From: Cucumis sativus
Lineage: Eukaryota; Streptophyta; Magnoliopsida; Cucurbitales; Cucurbitaceae
DNA: 64,000 bases
Assembly: GCF_000004075.3 (NCBI RefSeq)
Contig: NC_026660.2
Coordinates: 18,557,837 to 18,621,836, forward strand
Direction of reading: 5' to 3'
The translations under genes and the position numbers were made by a program. The notes beneath the pieces are model-generated. The model made no database searches and was not told the DNA's origin. It saw only the letters and a program-made list of their open reading frames with translations. Positions 62,489 through 64,000 of the stretch are shown in pieces; position 1 is the stretch's first letter, and the number at the start of each line of letters is the position of its first letter.

Positions 62489-64000
62489 TTCCTGTGCCAA
62501 TTAAAGGCTGTTGGCTTGTTGAGTTGAGAGAGTTGGTCTCATTTTTGCTTCTTGAAAAACTTCATATTCGTTTCAATATATTCATACAATGATTGTGGTA
62601 GGTTCTTTGTTCCTTAGTAGTACTGTAGAAAGGATTATTTTCTTGTTAATTGGTAGGTTTGTTTATTTGTTTCCATAGTTTCATTAGATGGGAGTTGGGA
62701 AAATGGTTTCGGGTTCAATGGAGTTTGATCCAACTCCATTGTCTCTTTTTGACCAAACTATATATACTGTTCTCTACATGCAGCAGTTAATTTTGAGCCT
62801 GAAGACATGTGACATCTTATACTTCTACAAGAGAATCAAACAATCCAATGAGACAAATAATATCAAAATGCTATATCGAATCAAACTGTTATCATTTGAT
62901 AACCCTTCTGTTTTTAATTTTGAAATTTATGCTTGGTTTTTTCTCTCAATTTTCTACTCATAGTTTTCATCTTTATTTGAAAAGAACATTCAATTTTTTG
63001 AAACATGAATAGAGGTGGGACAAGAATTTAAATAAAACAGTTACGAATGTGAATAATGTGAGATTTGCTTTCATAGAACAATAAACCAAAGCAAAATCGA
63101 TTTTGCATCCTTGTAGAAACAACAGTTTATTGGTTATTGGTGTTTCCTGATCTAATGTTGTTGAATCTAATCTTCTCTTAAGGCAAAGTAAATCTCTTAT
63201 CAAAGTTTACTCGTTAATGTAAAGTGATCGCAATAAGAACATATATATACACACGTAAAGATGGTGATGGTAAATTTGCTATGAAGGCAATAAGAACATA
63301 TATATATATATACAAATGGAGTTAGGTCTGATTTTTAATTTTGGGTTGAGTTGGATTTGATTGTTAGATTATTTACTTTTTTTCTTGTTTTTTCAAACTT
63401 TTTTTTTATCAACTTAAAATACTTAAATTTGTTTACAACACATATTAATAACTAAAATTTCATAATACTAAAAGGTTAAAAATCAAAATCCAATATATCT
63501 GTTACAAACTTCAAATAAACATCTAACAATAGGTATGATTTATGAACGGTGATATTTATAAGTTACAATTTGTATCTTAATAATGTTAGAACTTTAGTTG
63601 GATTAGGTTAACTCGAACTTTAAAAATTGCAACCCAAACTCAATCCACCTAAAAATAAAACATAAAAAGAAAAGAAAATTAACTCAACGACTAACATCAA
63701 ATTAAAAGTAACCCAACCCGGGTTGTTTGAGTTATTTAAACAACCCTAGAGGAAACTTTGCTAAAAAATTACCAACAATAGTCTCTATACAAAATTTGAA
63801 TTAGGGACTTGTGAATGAAGGAAAAAAAAAACCTAAAATTGGGTACAATAATAAAAGTGGAATTTATTTATATATCTATTAAGAATCCATGTAAAATTCT
63901 GCCTATATAATAAAAAGGATGGATCAATAAAATGAAAGGAAACAAACGCAAATATACTGAGAACTATTTATTTAAAAATCCAAATACTTGGGCAATTGTG
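62489..64000. other. 3' flank of cytochrome b5 and AT-rich intergenic DNA
   Basis: No gene supported. A short local duplication (GCAATAAGAACATATATAT at about 63230 and 63288) is seen. Words such as GGGTTGAGTTGG and its inverse (CAACCCAAACTCAATCC) at 63340 and 63630 hint at an old inverted-repeat element, not called. Confidence 0.45.

Noticed and set aside
1-64000. A new multi-gene system (defence island, biosynthetic cluster, novel mobile unit with host cargo)
   Set aside because: Neighbouring genes belong to unrelated, well-known plant families with no shared pathway, and the mobile elements are of known classes.

Overview
The window is plant nuclear DNA, almost certainly a eudicot. It is AT-rich and carries intron-dense genes with GT/GC...AG splice sites, plant-only families (plasmodesmal X8-GPI protein, RUS protein, SPIRAL1-like, UDP-arabinopyranose mutase), an Au-type SINE, LINE and Ty1-copia remnants, and two nuclear tRNA-Asp genes. 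The overall look suggests a cucurbit (Cucumis or a relative), but that is an impression, not something the sequence proves.

Layout. 0-6.6 kb: 3' part of an alpha/beta-hydrolase gene (+) whose last intron holds a young, whole-looking Ty1-copia element in antisense. 7.1-8.0 kb: Tourist-like element. 9.6-11.5 kb: X8-GPI plasmodesmata callose-binding type gene (-). 14.6-22.8 kb: mitochondrial PPR gene (+) whose 5.1-kb first intron is a nest of dead transposons (copia fossil, Au SINE, two opposed LINE fragments, a small element with 8-bp target duplication). 25.8-28.6 kb: 14-3-3 gene (-). 30.6-35.6 kb: RUS-family gene, RUS3-like (-). 39.4-45.5 kb: purple acid phosphatase (+). 46.6-49.9 kb: MRS2/CorA Mg2+ transporter (-). 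50.6 kb: tRNA-Asp(GTC) (-). 52.4-53.1 kb: SPIRAL1-like (+). 54.1 kb: second tRNA-Asp(GTC) (+). 55.3-57.5 kb: UDP-arabinopyranose mutase/RGP (-). 60.5-62.5 kb: cytochrome b5 (+).

All nine complete protein-coding genes could be joined exon by exon with every intron phase matching and the total length fitting the family, so the gene models are well supported although no transcript was available. The genes do not form one pathway; this is an ordinary gene-rich euchromatic stretch. I found no evidence of a novel multi-gene system. The points most worth a second look are the copia insertion 8 bp inside a splice donor, four inferred GC-AG introns in three genes, a 130-150-bp minisatellite in the first intron of the 14-3-3 gene, the transposon nest in the PPR gene, upstream ORFs in two genes, and very small coding exons in the 14-3-3, MRS2 and X8 genes.
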